A stretch of DNA of 64,000 bases from Glycine soja (GCF_004193775.1 NC_041008.1:42193136-42257135); one strand, 5' to 3'; counted from the stretch's first letter, positions 11,296 to 24,963 are shown. The notes: a model not told the origin generated them from the sequence alone. Numbers and translations are program-made.

Positions 11296-11736
11296 TATCA
11301 TATAAGTAAGGAGAATACTCATAAATCTGAACTTATGTTAAAGTGTAGTGTCAAATTCACTTATGTGGTTACTCATGGTCTATTGGTGTTTACTTATGTG
11401 ATTGCTCATAATCCATTGATAAAATTCTCTTTGATGTTTATTCTCTCAAATGCACAACACAACAATTGGTATGAGAGATCAATTGTACTCCAAGAGTAAT
11501 TTTGTCAAAGGATCATGATATTTGTTTTTGCTTTCATTTTGTCAAAGAGATCAATTGTACTCCAACAATTGTACACAACATTTCTAATTTCAATCCAAAC
11601 ATGCACATAGTGGACAAACATTAAGAGTTATAAAGTTAGTTTGATGATTGAAAAAAAAAGTTTAAGAGAGAAAGCGAGGATGAGAGGTCTCGAATCTTCC
11701 ACTAATATTTGTAACAAAAATTAACAATTAACATTA

Positions 11737-11773
<37 letters not shown>

Positions 11774-14200
11774 TAACAGTAAGCAAACAATAATTAGCTA
11801 GTAGCTTTTGACTATGGTTATATTGCATGCTTCTAGCTTGAGTTGGTGCGAACTAATTAATTCAGGTTCATTAGTGGTTCATTTCAAGCTTATTTACATC
11901 ATCAGCTCATGCTATTCAAAATTACTCCTGCCGATCCTGCTAGTGTTGTGTATGAGAATGAGCTAGCTCCATTATTTGGTGCTGCATAACATAATGAACT
12001 CAAAATCCACTACGGGCCAATGGATCACAAGGAATCCTTAGGGGACCAGATAAAGAGATGATGAATAAAACCAAACTGCGTGCGTGGCTTATAATTGTTT
12101 GAGGATATGAAAAGTGAGGTCCGCACTGTTTCTCCTTTAGTGACAAAAACATGATAATCTTGTTGGCCATGCTTTGTTTGTTCTATGAAGAGTAAGGCAA
12201 TATAATGGTCATGGGGACCCCTATCTTAGATAATCTAGTGAGGATGTCACTTCATATTACTTTGTGAACGCCACAAATTTTGTCCTTTTAAATCAAATGG
12301 TCTTAAGCAATAACACTTTATTGATTTAAGTGATATTGATATAATCTATCAAGTAAGATTTTGAATTTAAATCTTGTGGATAGAAAAAATGTTATTAACA
12401 GAAAAAATCTTACTAAGCAAAAAAGATTAATTATCGACAAAATTTATAAATACTGAAAAAAAAATAGCCTTGAGCACTTGAGATGTTACCATTATAGTAT
12501 GAGTCCCTTGTATGCATTTTCTCACAAACAGATAATTGCGCCTGGAAGCTAAGTTTCTTTTTATGGGAATCTTTCCAAACCAATCCAATGCACTTTGCTT
12601 CAACAAGTTATAGATACTAGAAGAGGGGACAAGAGGGGCCTCTCTTGCAGCAATAACGATTCTTTAGAAAGAAAGGAACCTTAAGCAATATATCACAAGA
12701 GATTTCTCATAAGTCAAATTCATCATCATGCCATTATCAACATACCCGCCATGCCTTGCAACCTCTCCAAGGAAAGAAAATAATATTAAATTGCACTTGG
12801 AAAAGTTACAATTAGTGATACTCCAAACTGTCTCACTCAGTATATTAATAAAATTCTAAAATTTCTTGTCTCATGCTTGGGCATGAGTACTAATTCATCG
12901 ATCGTTGGCAAATGTTGTTTCACAACATTCTGAATCTATATCTTTGGAGTTATAATCACCGTACAGAAATATGTATATCTATAGAAGCTTGGTCATATTA
13001 AAAATCAATTTGCTCTTGTTTTTACATGTGAGCGACGAACGACAAGTTAAAAAAATATAGAAAATTAACGAGAGAAAAGTAGGTCTACCCTACATGAAAA
13101 TGTAAGGGAATCTTATCGTATCATAAAATTGCTAAAGATTATGCATAGTCGGTGTGGATTTACAAAAATTAATTAAAAATCCCCTTAATAACTTTTGCTT
13201 AGTGGATAATGAAAACTGGACCCGAAAGGATTTCCTTCAACAAGAAGGTTCACACTCAATGATGTTAACCCTTGATTATAATTATATGCAGCCCGTTAGC
13301 TCACTTTTTGGTAGGGTGAAAATAAAGGGAAGGGGAGGAAAAATTTACCAAATTAGTGAGTCTCATATCACTAACCCTCCACTTTAATTTACATATTTTT
13401 TTTTATTTTTTATTTACTCTATTTTTATCCTCTACCAAATAGAGTATAAAATATGTAATGGAATGTCTCAACTAGCTAATACCCAAACAAGGGTCTTGAA
13501 GTTCATAAATATCCTATTCGCAATCATAAGTGATTTAGTTCGAGTCTGGTAGATAAAAAAGTTCATAAATATCCTCATCAGTTAGATTTTATGCGAGCTT
13601 AGGATTCTAATTGCTTGGGTTAGGATTCAAGTGTCTTCAAAGTGAGTCGTCTCATATAATATGGTTGCCTAGAAATTAGTATTAGAATTAGAAGGCATAC
13701 AATGACTTGTTGATATGTTGAGCCTCCTTAAGTCAATCACATGTGGCCTTAGTTTTATCAACTCTCTCACTTCTAGCCAGGTCAACTAGATGTGTACTAC
13801 CACAAATAATACTTCATGATGTCAAATTTTCCTTGAACATGAACTATTAGGCAGTTGGAATAATATAACATAATGTAGTTAGTTATTCAGAGAATGTTAT
13901 TCACTTATCCGATTACTGTCCAACAAAAACAAAAAAGAATAACAAAAACTCACTCAACAGGTCCTAACTAGTTGCCATCCTCTAGTATACAAGGTAAAAT
14001 AAACCAATTAGAAAGCTACAACAGAGGTAGAATACGTTAAGTCTGGACGGTCCATTATCACAAATGATTACAAAGATATAAATTATTGATAGACTAATGA
14101 GTTGTTCTTTAGTGAACATGACCAACATTATTAACTCACTTGGTATTATTTCTTATCCTACAATTCCTATTAGTGTGTGTCCAATCACAAGCGGAAATTG
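11296..14200. other. Intergenic DNA, no recognised gene
   Basis: Only short open frames (for example 13154-13387) without recognisable domains. Near 11461 CAATTGGTATGAGAGATC faintly resembles a primer-binding site, so some may be decayed retroelement. Nothing else is supported. Confidence 0.4.
11736..11773. repeat. (AAT)n microsatellite
   Basis: About 12 repeats of the trinucleotide ATA/AAT in an otherwise unremarkable stretch. Confidence 0.95.
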
Positions 14201-14468
14201 TTTTATTAAAGAGTAATATCCAACATCCAACATGCTATTATAAACTAGCGTCCATGATAAACCACTTTTGCTGTGAGTTTTTGTGTCACTTGCATGTATT
14301 TTTTTTTTTGGCAAAACTCACATTTGGGTGCTAGTTTTATTAAAGAGTAATATCCAACGTCCAACACGTTGTTATAAACTAGCGTCCATGATAAACCACT
14401 TTTGCAGTGAGTTTGTGTCACTTGCATGTATTTTCTTGGCAGAACTCATGTTTAGGTGCTACTTTTGT
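14201..14468 (+). repeat. Direct tandem duplication, 134-bp unit, two copies
   Basis: The unit starting TTTTATTAAAGAGTAATATC at 14201 restarts at 14335. The copies differ by scattered substitutions and in the T-run length. Short open frames across both copies are by-products of the duplication. Confidence 0.9.
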
Positions 14469-14499
14469 TTTGCAGAAGCATAGTCGCTCAATTAAGTGA

Positions 14500-15640
14500 A
14501 AAAAAGATGAAATTTGCACTTTTACCTGAAGATTTGAAGACTCTGTCTCTTGACCATAGATGTAGTATGTCCAACACGACCGTGGTGAGCATGATGACCA
14601 TGGTAATATGATGATACCCCTCCATAAATAGTGTTAGCCTTCTGATGACGATCGTAGTCACATCATGACAATCATAGTTAGTTCATCATGCCTAAGAGCT
14701 TTAGCGTCATAGTTTCCAACTATGGTCATGGTGGATTTCAACACGATTGTAGTGCACCTCAAATGGGTTTGTATTCCTAGGAAGCTATAAATAGGGGGTT
14801 TGAAATCTATAAAGGACCTTTTGCCAATTTTACAAATTAGATAGCACTTTTGAGGGTTTTTAGGGGTATAAAGCGTAAGCAACACCATGAGGACAGATCG
14901 TGATCATCGTTCTTCCCTTGTGGTATGCCTATGACAATTTCTTATAGGCTTTCTACTTTTGCTTTGATCATAAGTAGCTAGTCACCCTTGTTCGGGGGTT
15001 ATTATGTAACTATCCAATTGTACCACTTTCTTTGTTCTTAATGGAATTCCTAAGTGTTTTATGTTAATTAGTTATCTTCCTTATTTTTATTGTTTATCTG
15101 GGAACTAATGAATCCTATGTTTAATTGAATGTACCATGGTGATCATCTACATATGTTTGGTAGACTTAGGTAGAAAATGTTTTACATCAAATTTCACGAT
15201 CAAACTATTTAGGTAATATTTGATAGATTAATTAATTCTTAATTGATCATCCTTAGACTTGATTATATCTTTTTACTTAGATTAATATATCTATGATCAT
15301 TGGAGTATTGATTTAAGGAAAATAGCATCCTTCGACCTTGATCTTAGGCTTTGGTTGACCTCGGGAATCGATGAGAGCTAAGATTAGGGAAAAATTGGTA
15401 CTAGTGAATCATAATCCTTGGTTGCTTTTAATACCACTTAAACATCTCTTTTACAATAACTAATTTACTTATATCTTCTTCCAATCATCTCGACTATTTA
15501 GTTTAATAATTTTGACTACTTTGGGAATACAACTGGTCTCTAAGGTTCGATATTCGGACTTCTAGTCCATTGCTACTACTGCGTAGGATACACTTATCCT
15601 TATGTGAGTACTTTTGTTACGCATCAAGTACACTTTGTGA
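14500..15640 (+). mobile_element. LTR-like fragment, possibly Ty3/gypsy
   Basis: A plant promoter-like core (GCTATAAATAGGGG near 14785) is followed by GTTCGGGGGTTATTATG and, toward the end, GGTTCGATATTCGGACTT and a TACACTTATCC motif. I recognise this as the style of legume gypsy LTR ends next to the internal region, but no primer site, paired LTR or coding domain follows. Limits are approximate. Confidence 0.3.
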
Positions 15641-17122
15641 AAACCAATGTCCATACACTGCTATTTTTGTTTGTGTCTAATGGGCTTAATCACTTACATA
15701 ATCTTTTCATATATCATGTATAAATGACATCCAACATTGTACTAAAATTAGTGTTAACTATAAAGGGAAGTACTCGAACTCAACTTTCGCAAATTCAGTT
15801 TTGTCTCTCTTATTTTGAATTGCTAACATTTGAATTTAAGGAAGGACAAAATAGAAGGGAATAGAAGATTTCCCAAGAATATTCCTAAGAGGTCGTTATC
15901 GCTAAAGAGAAAAGCACATGTTGTTAAATCCACATCCTTGGTTTTAATTATGACAAACCATTAGTAATGCAAATTGAAAGGATGATGGATTTAAGTGATG
16001 GCTAACATTATGCTTAAGTGTTTTAGTGTTTATTCCATTAAGCAGCAAATATGTTCTTTGATTCTGAGGTACTCAAGATGATGCTTAGAAAGGTTCATAG
16101 AACAACTATCATAAGAACTGAGAAGAATTCTTGAAACCCATCAAAATGATGAAGTTTGCTTCCCTCTAAGTACTTAGTTCCTGGAAAGATACTAAACATC
16201 AATGCCTTAAATAGAAGATTCATCAAATGCTACATGAAGATCATTCTAATTCAAAATGAAGCTATACAGAGTCTACATCAGGAGGATGAAGACCTTGACC
16301 CTGAGTTTCTGAACACCAAAATGATTTAGAAAGACTCAAAATGCATTACTTGGACAATATCAAAAGACTAGAATCTTATAGTTTTTCATTTTCCACATAC
16401 TACCAAATCATTGAGGGGATGTTAGGGTTTTATTTCATGTTAGATTAAACTTATAGGCCAAGTGTAACCCGATCATGATGTAGTAACTAAATTATCGTTT
16501 AGGTCGTCTCCCGAAGGAAAAAATGAGGGATTTCATGTAATTATTTATCTAAGAACTAGGTTTTTGTATTTTTGTTTGGTGATTGTCACGAAATAAATAA
16601 CATAAAATAAATTGCAATGAAAATTAAATGACAATAAAATAATTAAGTAATGATAGAAATACTAGACTTGGAAGGTGATGCTGATCTTAATGAATGAATG
16701 TCTAGGTTTGGAATTGGAATTCACTCGATCCACTGTAACTTCACAATTCTCTATTCATCTCTCTTGCTCATCCCCAATTCACTAATGTATTCTACCCCAG
16801 CTCCCGTATGGTCGCAGATTCTAAACTACTTTCTCGATACTCAATCTCTTGGACATACCAACACAAGTAATCAACATTAATGGTCAAGAATTAGTGAGGC
16901 TTAACTAAGATTATTTTATCCTTAGAGATAATCTCAATTAAGTACTTGATTCATGTTCAGGTTTCAGTTGTAACGACCACCTCGTCGCAATGATATCATT
17001 ACTCCAAACCGCACAAATTTCAATTTTTAAATGAAAACTCTGTTAATTTGCTTATGAAAAGCGAGAGTAAATTTTGCACAATAGACGTTCACCAAAAAAA
17101 TACACAAATACTTAAATGAATT

Positions 17123-17124
17123 TA

Positions 17125-17190
<66 letters not shown>

Positions 17191-17200
17191 TATAGATATA
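17123..17200. repeat. (TA)n microsatellite
   Basis: Long TA run followed by a short GATATA-type tail, inside the 2.8 kb TG...CA element. Confidence 0.95.
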
Positions 17201-18034
17201 TTAACTCAGTACACATCATTCACACGAAGGAAAGTAAATTAGTTCATACATATAATTAAATCTGTTATTTACATTCTCAATTCAAATAGAATCATAGAAA
17301 CGGCTAGGAAGAAGTTGATTAACAAAACATAACTCTCTCCCAAAATAATCCCAATGTCATCATGTTGGCTTGGCGACTTCAACAAAAGAATCTCACTTTA
17401 GGTAAGCTATTGCTGTCCATCTGCTCCCACGAACGACGGTTCGCAATCATCATGCTCATACACAATTATCAAATAGAAACCAACAGTTATCAAATAACCA
17501 TAATCAGAAAGAGAAACAATAACAAGTGTCATGATCATACATAATTATCAATCAATACAACATACACTTAATAATTATCCATAAACTTTTCCACAATTCC
17601 AATCAATCATGCTCAGTATGATGCATGCACCCGACCTCAACTCTCAAATCCAATTTGGTACAATTCATCAGGAAATAGCCTAAGTGTGTCTATGCGACCT
17701 TCTCACTTAAGAAAATTAGGCAGCAAGTGTCGAAGTCACCCTATCGTGCACAGGCAACCCTCTTCCCCCACATGGTGATTAGCCTGAGTCTCAAGGGAGT
17801 TCCAAACCGAGTGACATACCCCTAAGTACAAGTATTCCTCCTCATGAGAAACTATAAGTACTTATTAACAAAATTTATACTATTTCCATATATGAAGTAT
17901 GAAACATGGGCGTCATCAATGCACTGACCGTGGATAAATAAAGATTCTAAGTTATCCCCCTCTAGAGATGCTTAAAACTGTTTAACTACTCAATTTCCCC
18001 CACCAGGGATATCCTTCATGGTCACTACACCCCC

Positions 18035-18350
18035 TATGTACATACATCATCATAATCATATTTTCAACATCAACATCTTACTCAATGTCATTATCAACAT
18101 CAACATCATCTCATCTTCATGTCATTCTCAATATCAACATCGTCTTATCTCAATGACATTATCAACAACAACATCATCATCTTATATCAACATAATTATC
18201 AATAACATCATCACCTCATATCAATATTATCAAAAACACTAACATCATCTCATATCAATTATTATTAATATCATCTTCAAAAACAACATCATTCTCTATC
18301 AACATTATCATAAATATCAATGTCACATCATATCAATTAATATCATCAAT
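18035..18350 (+). repeat. Imperfect low-complexity repeat of ATCAACATCATC type
   Basis: Irregular repetition of CATCA/CAACAT/TCATCT words for about 300 bp. The open frame at 18018-18242 is a translation of this low-complexity DNA and is not a gene. Confidence 0.8.
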
Positions 18351-21300
18351 AAATCACATTTCGCACTTACATACATATATAGTTCATGTTTGAGATTCAC
18401 ACTCTTCAGGTCTTCAGACAACACAAGTCTAATAAAAATAATAATGTCATTTATCAATAACAGATGTATCACATTCCATTAGTCAAAAGTATTTTTTTTC
18501 TTGAAAACCAGCATACACAGGGACAAACATACATTCCCATAAATGGGTTCACTGACCCCAATTATGGTATTAAAGCCATAAAATCATAATAAACTCCTTA
18601 TACCTATTGTGAGCTCTCCGTCAGCTCCTCTCTGCATCGCTCAGAGACCTCTCTCATTCACGTTCGTCAATCCAAATGCAAGGTTCAATATACCAAATCA
18701 AAGGGAATTTAGTATAGGTTTCAAAAACAAGACTAATAATAACATCCGGGGTCAATTACCCTTGTCAAAACAAAATGGGCTAAGGGGTGTTTCAGGTTCT
18801 ACTACAAGGAGACGTCATTTTGAAATTCCAACCATACCAATGTGATCAGGTTTCAGCGAAGGTCACAAAAACAACATCAATTTTATAAAAATATAACTTT
18901 TACAGCGTCTCATTTTCAAGGGTTTTTCAAAGGAAGTATAAAAACATCCTATTACGGTACCCATAACACAAGAGACACTAAGAGAAACTCAAACTAACTA
19001 GAGAAAGACATAGAAGTCAAGATTACCTCAGAGAAAATGCAAAAGAATGGATTGAGAGCTTGTTCTCCACTGAATCCTTGAGGTGGACTCTGAGGATTTC
19101 ACTTTGATTAAAATGTTCCTCTCCATATGGTAGTTTGGCGGCAAGCAACATCGACTCGTGGTGGCCATCGATGGTCGTGGCTGGTGGAGGAGGATTTTCT
19201 AGGGAGGCTTGGTGGAGTTTTGAGAGAAGGGTGCATGAAAATTGTGTTTTTCATGCTGAAGAACATATTTATAATTCGTAGATCTCGCCTAGTGAGCTCA
19301 CTAAGTGAGAATTGACTTTTGGCATTGAGCTCAACTTTTCATGCTGAGCGCAATTCCTATTGCACTGAGCACGACATTTGACACTAAGCACAATTCCATC
19401 TCGGGTTGGAATTACGCTAAACGCATTTCTCACGCTAAGATGGATTTCAAATGTTGTTATTTTTTCAAATACCAACAGTCAAAACGTGGAGACATGAGTA
19501 GTGTACCTATAGTCCAAATTTGAAGGCGATCCAACGATTAATGAATACAGGGTCGTGATTTTACCGGAATAGGTTTAGGTAAAACTTGAAATCTCAGAAT
19601 TTTGACTTAAGTCAATAAAACTCCACATAACTCAACATGCACATCAAGAAAATCACACATGGCTAATTCACACAATACCTCAACTCATCCAAGTCAATCA
19701 CATAATCAAATAACACGAGAAATACATTTAAACATCGATTTACAGTTAGCAAAATTTCAGGGTGTTACATCAACAAGACTTGTCAAAGCGCAAGTCAATT
19801 TCTAAATTCATCTATAAGATGACCAATCAAATAAAATCATTATGTACGAAAATAAATAAAGAACTCAAGATGAAGTATTGGATTAATAGAATTAAAGCAA
19901 AACAAAGTTTATTCTTTCCTCTCCTAGGTGGAAGGAATTGCACTAATAAAAATAACACAATGAAACCTAGAGTCTCTAATGGAATAATGGAGGCATCTAG
20001 CAGGTGGAACTCTTAAATATAATTCTAAAAACTGTTCAAGACATCCACCACATTACAATGAATGCCTAGTCTCCTATTTATAGAATTGTAGCTGAGTTTA
20101 ATTAAGGAGATAATCACAAGAAATTACAAACAAATAATATCTCTAATTAAATAAAGTAATTATCTTCTTCTTCAACTGATTTATCCTTGAAAAGTATATT
20201 GTTCTTGATTTTCCTAGTTTTTATCTTCAATTTTTGTAATTTCTCTATCCAGAAATTTCTGCTGATTTTAGGCCTCTGGAGCTCTTGCCAGAATGACTTG
20301 TTTTTGCTGAAAACTATCAAAAATTCATTAAAAATAACTAAAACACAAAACTGTACCTAAGACAAAGTAAAAACTGAATGTAAAGCTAATTTGATTCAAA
20401 ACAAGGTCTAAAGTTAACTAAAATGCCAAATAAATGTCACAAAATGCATATGAAAATTCGATAAATTTGACATTTATCAAGACACGTCAGAAAGTAAGAA
20501 CTAACTGCATAAGAATATGCAAAATGGTTGAATGATGAGCTACCCATGAGAAGCATTGATAAGAAGCATCAGAACAAAGGATTGAAGAATACTACTCAAT
20601 CTGACCTTGGACAAAACATTAACACACCAACAACTAAACTCTTTCTAAGTCTTTCTGAACTGATCAATTTCAAAATACTTGAGGTTGTGAAGAAGTATTA
20701 AGAGCAATGAAGTTATGCTACTTCAAAATTGAGGATCAATCTAAACTTCGTAAAAGGAATTCATCTAATATGAATTCCTTCTCAGCAAACATTAGAATGG
20801 TTATTTTGATGGTTCTTTAGAATGTCCATTAGAAAGGTTCCTCAGAATGGGAACATCAGAATGGTTCTGTCAGCTATGACTTCATGAAAACTTTAAAGTG
20901 CACTTGCTTGATCCAAAAGCTTGTCAGTTGTGTAGAGCCCACTAAAATAGTCTTCTTGGGAGTTATTTGAAGCATTTTTTGAGGCATAAAGATAAGTTGA
21001 AGTATTCCAAAATTGCAACACTATGTGCAAGATCTTTGTGTGAGAATTTGTGTATTAGCTTCAACCCTCTCTGTGAGGATGACCCATTTCTGATTTGTGC
21101 TTACATAGCTTGTAATAATCATAGATAGAAGTGTGAGATTAAGTTTCTGAGTGGAATCCCTCTACTAAGGTGAAAATTTTTATTATTTGCAATCAAACAC
21201 AAATTCATTTCTCTATAAAAATGCAACATTGGCTGACAAAGGTGAAACCCAGTGGTATAACTAGTCTAGTCGAGGCTAGGATTGAAGTCAAGTGAGGAAA

Positions 21301-22900
21301 TAGCAAGTTGTTGAAACCTAGTGGTTTGTTGATCCAGTTGCAAACTAATCGTGTTAGTTTAATCTCATTTTTAAGGGTGAGGATTAGACGTAGCCCAAAG
21401 TTGGGGTGAACTAGTATAAAAACCTTTGTGCATTCTTCTCTCTTCTTACTCTTGACTTCGTTTTGCACAGATCTAAAAAACTACTTTTTGATCAAAACAA
21501 TAAATCTATTAAGATTTCATCTTAACAACTAAAATAAGTTGTGTTTTATCAAAAGGTTTTAAGTTAAACATTGTTTTTGAAACAAAAATATTTATACTAC
21601 AAAAAGAACTTTTTTCTCGGAATAATTTGGATTTTCATTCTAAGCAACTTGAATTTTCATGCTAAGCTCAGAACTATTCTTCATTCTGAACTGATTCATT
21701 ATGATCTTTAGAAACCTTTTTGTATACAAAGGAAGATTAAAAGTTTTCAAAACCCCAATTCAACCCCCCCCCCATTCTTGTGGTATTTTAGTCACTTCAC
21801 ATGCAGTTCTCTGTACTTTTATTTTTTCTCTCTCCACAAGAACATAACAATTGCCTCTAGCTGTGAGACAATAGTCAAATCAGAGACAAGTACTAATTCC
21901 AAAATAGATACTTTGGTGAAGTATATAAAAGGTGACCAAGACTCTACTATCAAATGCAAGAAAGAAGAGAATAAAAATATAAAGTGAAAAGCAAGAGCAT
22001 TCTAAAGTGAGATTTTATCAAGTCATTGGACGATACACAACAGTGCTTGATTAGTTCATCCTTTGCATAGAAAAGCTTTTCATTTTTATTCGAGCTTAAT
22101 TGTTTATCCACTTTGTTGAGTGATTTGAATTTGTGTATTCAATCAAACATTATTTGTTTGTGAAAGCCAAAAGTGACTTAGTGTTAAACAATACTTGAGT
22201 ATTTTAGATTCAGGGGGAGTCTAAGGGTGTGCCAATAGTAGCCTAAACAATAATAATGTAGCTAGGAGTAGCATGATAGAATATTTGTTTGTAATCAAGC
22301 TTTGATTACTGGAACCCTTCATTGGTTTATGAAGGAGAACTTGACATATTTTTGTTTGAGTGAATCAGTATAAACTAATTGTTTCTACTCATCTCTTAAG
22401 TTATTTGATTAGTGTTCTCTTTAGCTTATATTGACACACTTTATCACACAAGTGTTATCTTGAAAAACCTTTGTGAAAATATTTTTTTTTCAATCACTAG
22501 ACAACAATGTTTTTACTTTTATTAAAACTAGTCTTATTGCATATTTGTTGTTAAAAACAATATCTTGCAAAAAAAATATATTTTTATCTAACACACTATT
22601 CAACTCCCCTTCTAGTATGATATATGTTATTTCAAAATATATCCCTAAAAAAAGAAGAAAAAAATCAATAACCAGTGAAGAAAAAATTATAATGAGAATG
22701 TCAAACCAATGAATATCATGTCAATTATCATAACCCTATTGGTCAAGTTTTATATGTTAATTTCTATTGGAAATTATCATAACCCTACTACCAAGTTTCA
22801 TATGATAATAAAAATATTAGAATCTTAAATCTATGGTTCTATTATTATTTTAATCCCAATTTAAGTAGTGGTAATAAAATTGTAATTTTTAAAAAAATAG

Positions 22901-23228
22901 TTTTCTACATCGGTTCTAAATAAAATCGATCGATGTTAGAAGTGCCTATACAACATTAGACCTTCATAAAACCAATATCGTATAGACACTTCTTACATTG
23001 GTTTAAGTCACAACCGATGTAGATAGTTTGGTAGATATCCAATTTTGGCACACTTTTTACATTGGTTGATGCAACAATCGATTTAAAAACTAACTTTCTA
23101 CATTGTTTTTAAAAACCAATATTGCTTGAAATGTTTGACTTTCAATGACGGTCTTTTCAACATCAATTCAAAAATTGATGTTGAAAGCCTTTTAGAACCA
23201 ATGCTAAAAGGTTTTTTTTATAGTAGTG
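22901..23228. mobile_element. CACTA (En/Spm) transposon terminal fragment
   Basis: Dispersed words of CATCGGTT/AACCGATG type in both orientations (for example 22908, 22997, 23020) form the subterminal repeats usual for plant CACTA elements. The fragment ends TTTTATAGTAGTG at 23228, the inverted form of CACTACTATAAAA. No left terminus is found, so only one end survives. Confidence 0.6.
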
Positions 23229-23350
23229 ATTTGATGGTATGCATCATTCAAGAAAGTTTCTCTAATGGTGTTGGCCAGAATTAATTAGAGCTTAAGGTTC
23301 TTAGCTTAGACTAATGTGAAGAACAAAATTTATTCAAATAAAGAATCAAA
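23229..23350 (+). repeat. Dispersed direct repeat, copy A
   Basis: ATTTGATGGTATGCATCATT and the following 120 bp recur with substitutions at 28094-28220. In copy B the sequence continues to the left, while in copy A it is cut by the CACTA end. Confidence 0.75.
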
Positions 23351-23462
23351 CTATGAATCTATCACAACCTAGGTGATATCAATCCTTAACCTTTTGTGTT
23401 ATAATTGGCTATGTCTTTCTTGAGATACAGTTTCATAAGAAGTGCTTGTAATAGGTCTCTAC

Positions 23463-24561
23463 TGATAAACAAGTGGCCTCAATAACTTAAGAGGGGGTGA
23501 ATTAAGTTTAAAAAATTTCCCCTAACAAATTTTAATTCTCTCTTTAAAAGAAATATGCAGACTTAATATGCAGAAAAAGAAGAAATGAACAATTTATTTG
23601 ATGCTTCTTTAAATGTGCAAAATAAAATTAAACTGCAATAATGTAAATGAGTTTACAGAAGAGAGAATTGCAAACTCAGTTTATACTGGTTCAGTCACTT
23701 TCTGTGCCTACGTCCAGTCCTCAAGCAATCCACTTGAGATTTCCACTATCCTTGTAAATTCCTTTACAACTTCTAAACCACCTAGAGATACCTTTCCCTT
23801 GTGTTCAGAAAACTTACAAATCAAGAAACCCACTGCCTCTTGATTAACAAGAGCTTGCTTTTGAAGTACAGAAGATGTTTTTCTCTCTTTAAGAGAAGAA
23901 TGATACAACTTGAAGAACTTATAAGAATCCTTAATTATTTTGCAAGTGTTTGGCCAAAGGTTTTCTTATGAGAGAATAAAACAATGAAGTTCTAAAAAAC
24001 TCTGAAGAATTTCGAACACAAGTCACGTATTTATAGGCCTTTGGTGGATTTTCAAAAACTTATGAAGAGATGTGACTCTTCAAAGTTATTTTTGAAATTT
24101 CCTCACTGGTAATCGATTACAGATCTATGGTAATCGATTACACAGTTAATTTAAAGGATCCATGTCTTTTCAGTTTTAATTTTAAAACATTCTGTTACTG
24201 GTAATCGATTACACAAAGGTGGTAATTGATTACAGCCTTTAAAATTCAAATTTCAAACTTTCTGAAAGCTTTTCAAAAACATGTTTGCTTCTGGTAATCG
24301 ATTACAGCCTCTGGTAATCGATTACCAGAGAGAAATATATATTTTCCAAAGATGTAAAACCACTTAAAAAACTTTATAAGAGATTTGAAAATTTAAGTCT
24401 TTTAAGGCCAAACCTTTGCAATTTTTTTAAGAGAATCTTTTAACAAATAATGGACTATTGTGAATCGTTTCTCTTGATCTCTTAATCTTGACTTGAATCA
24501 ACTTTGAATATCTTCAATCTTTTGGCATCATCAAAATCTTCATACAACATATGCATTCACA
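23463..24561 (-). repeat. 3' LTR of the non-autonomous element
   Basis: 1099 bp. In element orientation it starts TGTGAATGCATATG and, allowing for one substitution, ends CA. It carries six copies of the TAATCGATTA palindrome (one as TAATTGATTA) between 24108 and 24325. The repeat pair differs at scattered sites, including AGATCTATGG versus AGATCTGTGG. Confidence 0.92.
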
Positions 24562-24963
24562 TTCTCCCCTTCTTTGATGATGACAACTATATGAAAACAA
24601 GATCAACGATATTCAATTTGCAAGACGACCACTCACCCTTACTCCCCCTTAATTTTGCAATTTATTGCCTATTTTTAGAAAAGATCTACCCTGAGTTTCT
24701 CTCCCCCTTTGGCAACATCAAAAAGCCAAAAAGACCGGACAAAATATCATAGCCACAAAAATCCAAAGCAAGCATCACAATCATAACCAAAAGCTAATCA
24801 TCATAGCAATATAAAATAGAAGCAAGTGCAAAATATCCAAAGCAAAGCACCAAAAATAACGAAGTGATAAATAGCCAAAGCCAAATACAAGGAAGAAATA
24901 GTAAAATTTCTAGAAAATTAACAACTGATAATACTAGAAAAAAGTAGGATGGAAAAGAAACGT

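Larger units (their letters stand above)
16969..19769. mobile_element. 2.8 kb TG...CA element, probable solo LTR
   Basis: Starts TGTAACGACC and ends GGGTGTTACA, giving inverted TGTAAC/GTTACA ends typical of plant LTRs. No protein domain or internal primer site is seen over 2801 bp, so a solo LTR of a gypsy-type family is the simplest reading. The flanking 5-mers TCAGT and TCAAC agree at only three positions, so the target duplication is decayed or the edges are slightly off. Confidence 0.5.
16433..20482. mobile_element. Repeat element inserted in the LTR debris, itself interrupted
   Basis: From about 16433 (TTAGGTCGTCTCCCGAAGG near 16498) to about 20482 (TTGACATTTATCAAG) the sequence reads as a different, non-coding repeat. 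Its two parts, 16433-16968 and 19770-20482, appear continuous across the insertion at 16969-19769, with GATTCATGTTCAGGTTTCA before it and TCAACAAGACTTGTCAAAGC after it. Edges are approximate and no target duplication was found. Confidence 0.35.
15919..22615 (+). mobile_element. Nested LTR-retrotransposon debris, copia SIRE-like LTR fragments
   Basis: Fragments at 15919-16432 and 20483-21775 read like pieces of one or two long copia LTRs: GGTTTTAATTATGACAAACC near 15940 and a 3' end with a C-run then TTCTTGTGGTATTTTAGTC at 21774-21793. A further LTR-like stretch follows (GTATATAAAAGG near 21923, ending near ATTCAACTCCCCTTCTAG at about 22615). No pol coding sequence is present. The fragments are separated by the insertions listed next. 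The assignment rests on recognition of LTR style, not on paired repeats. Confidence 0.4.

Noticed and set aside
14140..14483. Two similar small open frames as a duplicated small gene
   Set aside because: The similarity is due to the 134-bp tandem duplication; the frames are not conserved between copies.
18018..18242. 74-aa open frame
   Set aside because: Translation of low-complexity ATCAACATCATC-type DNA.
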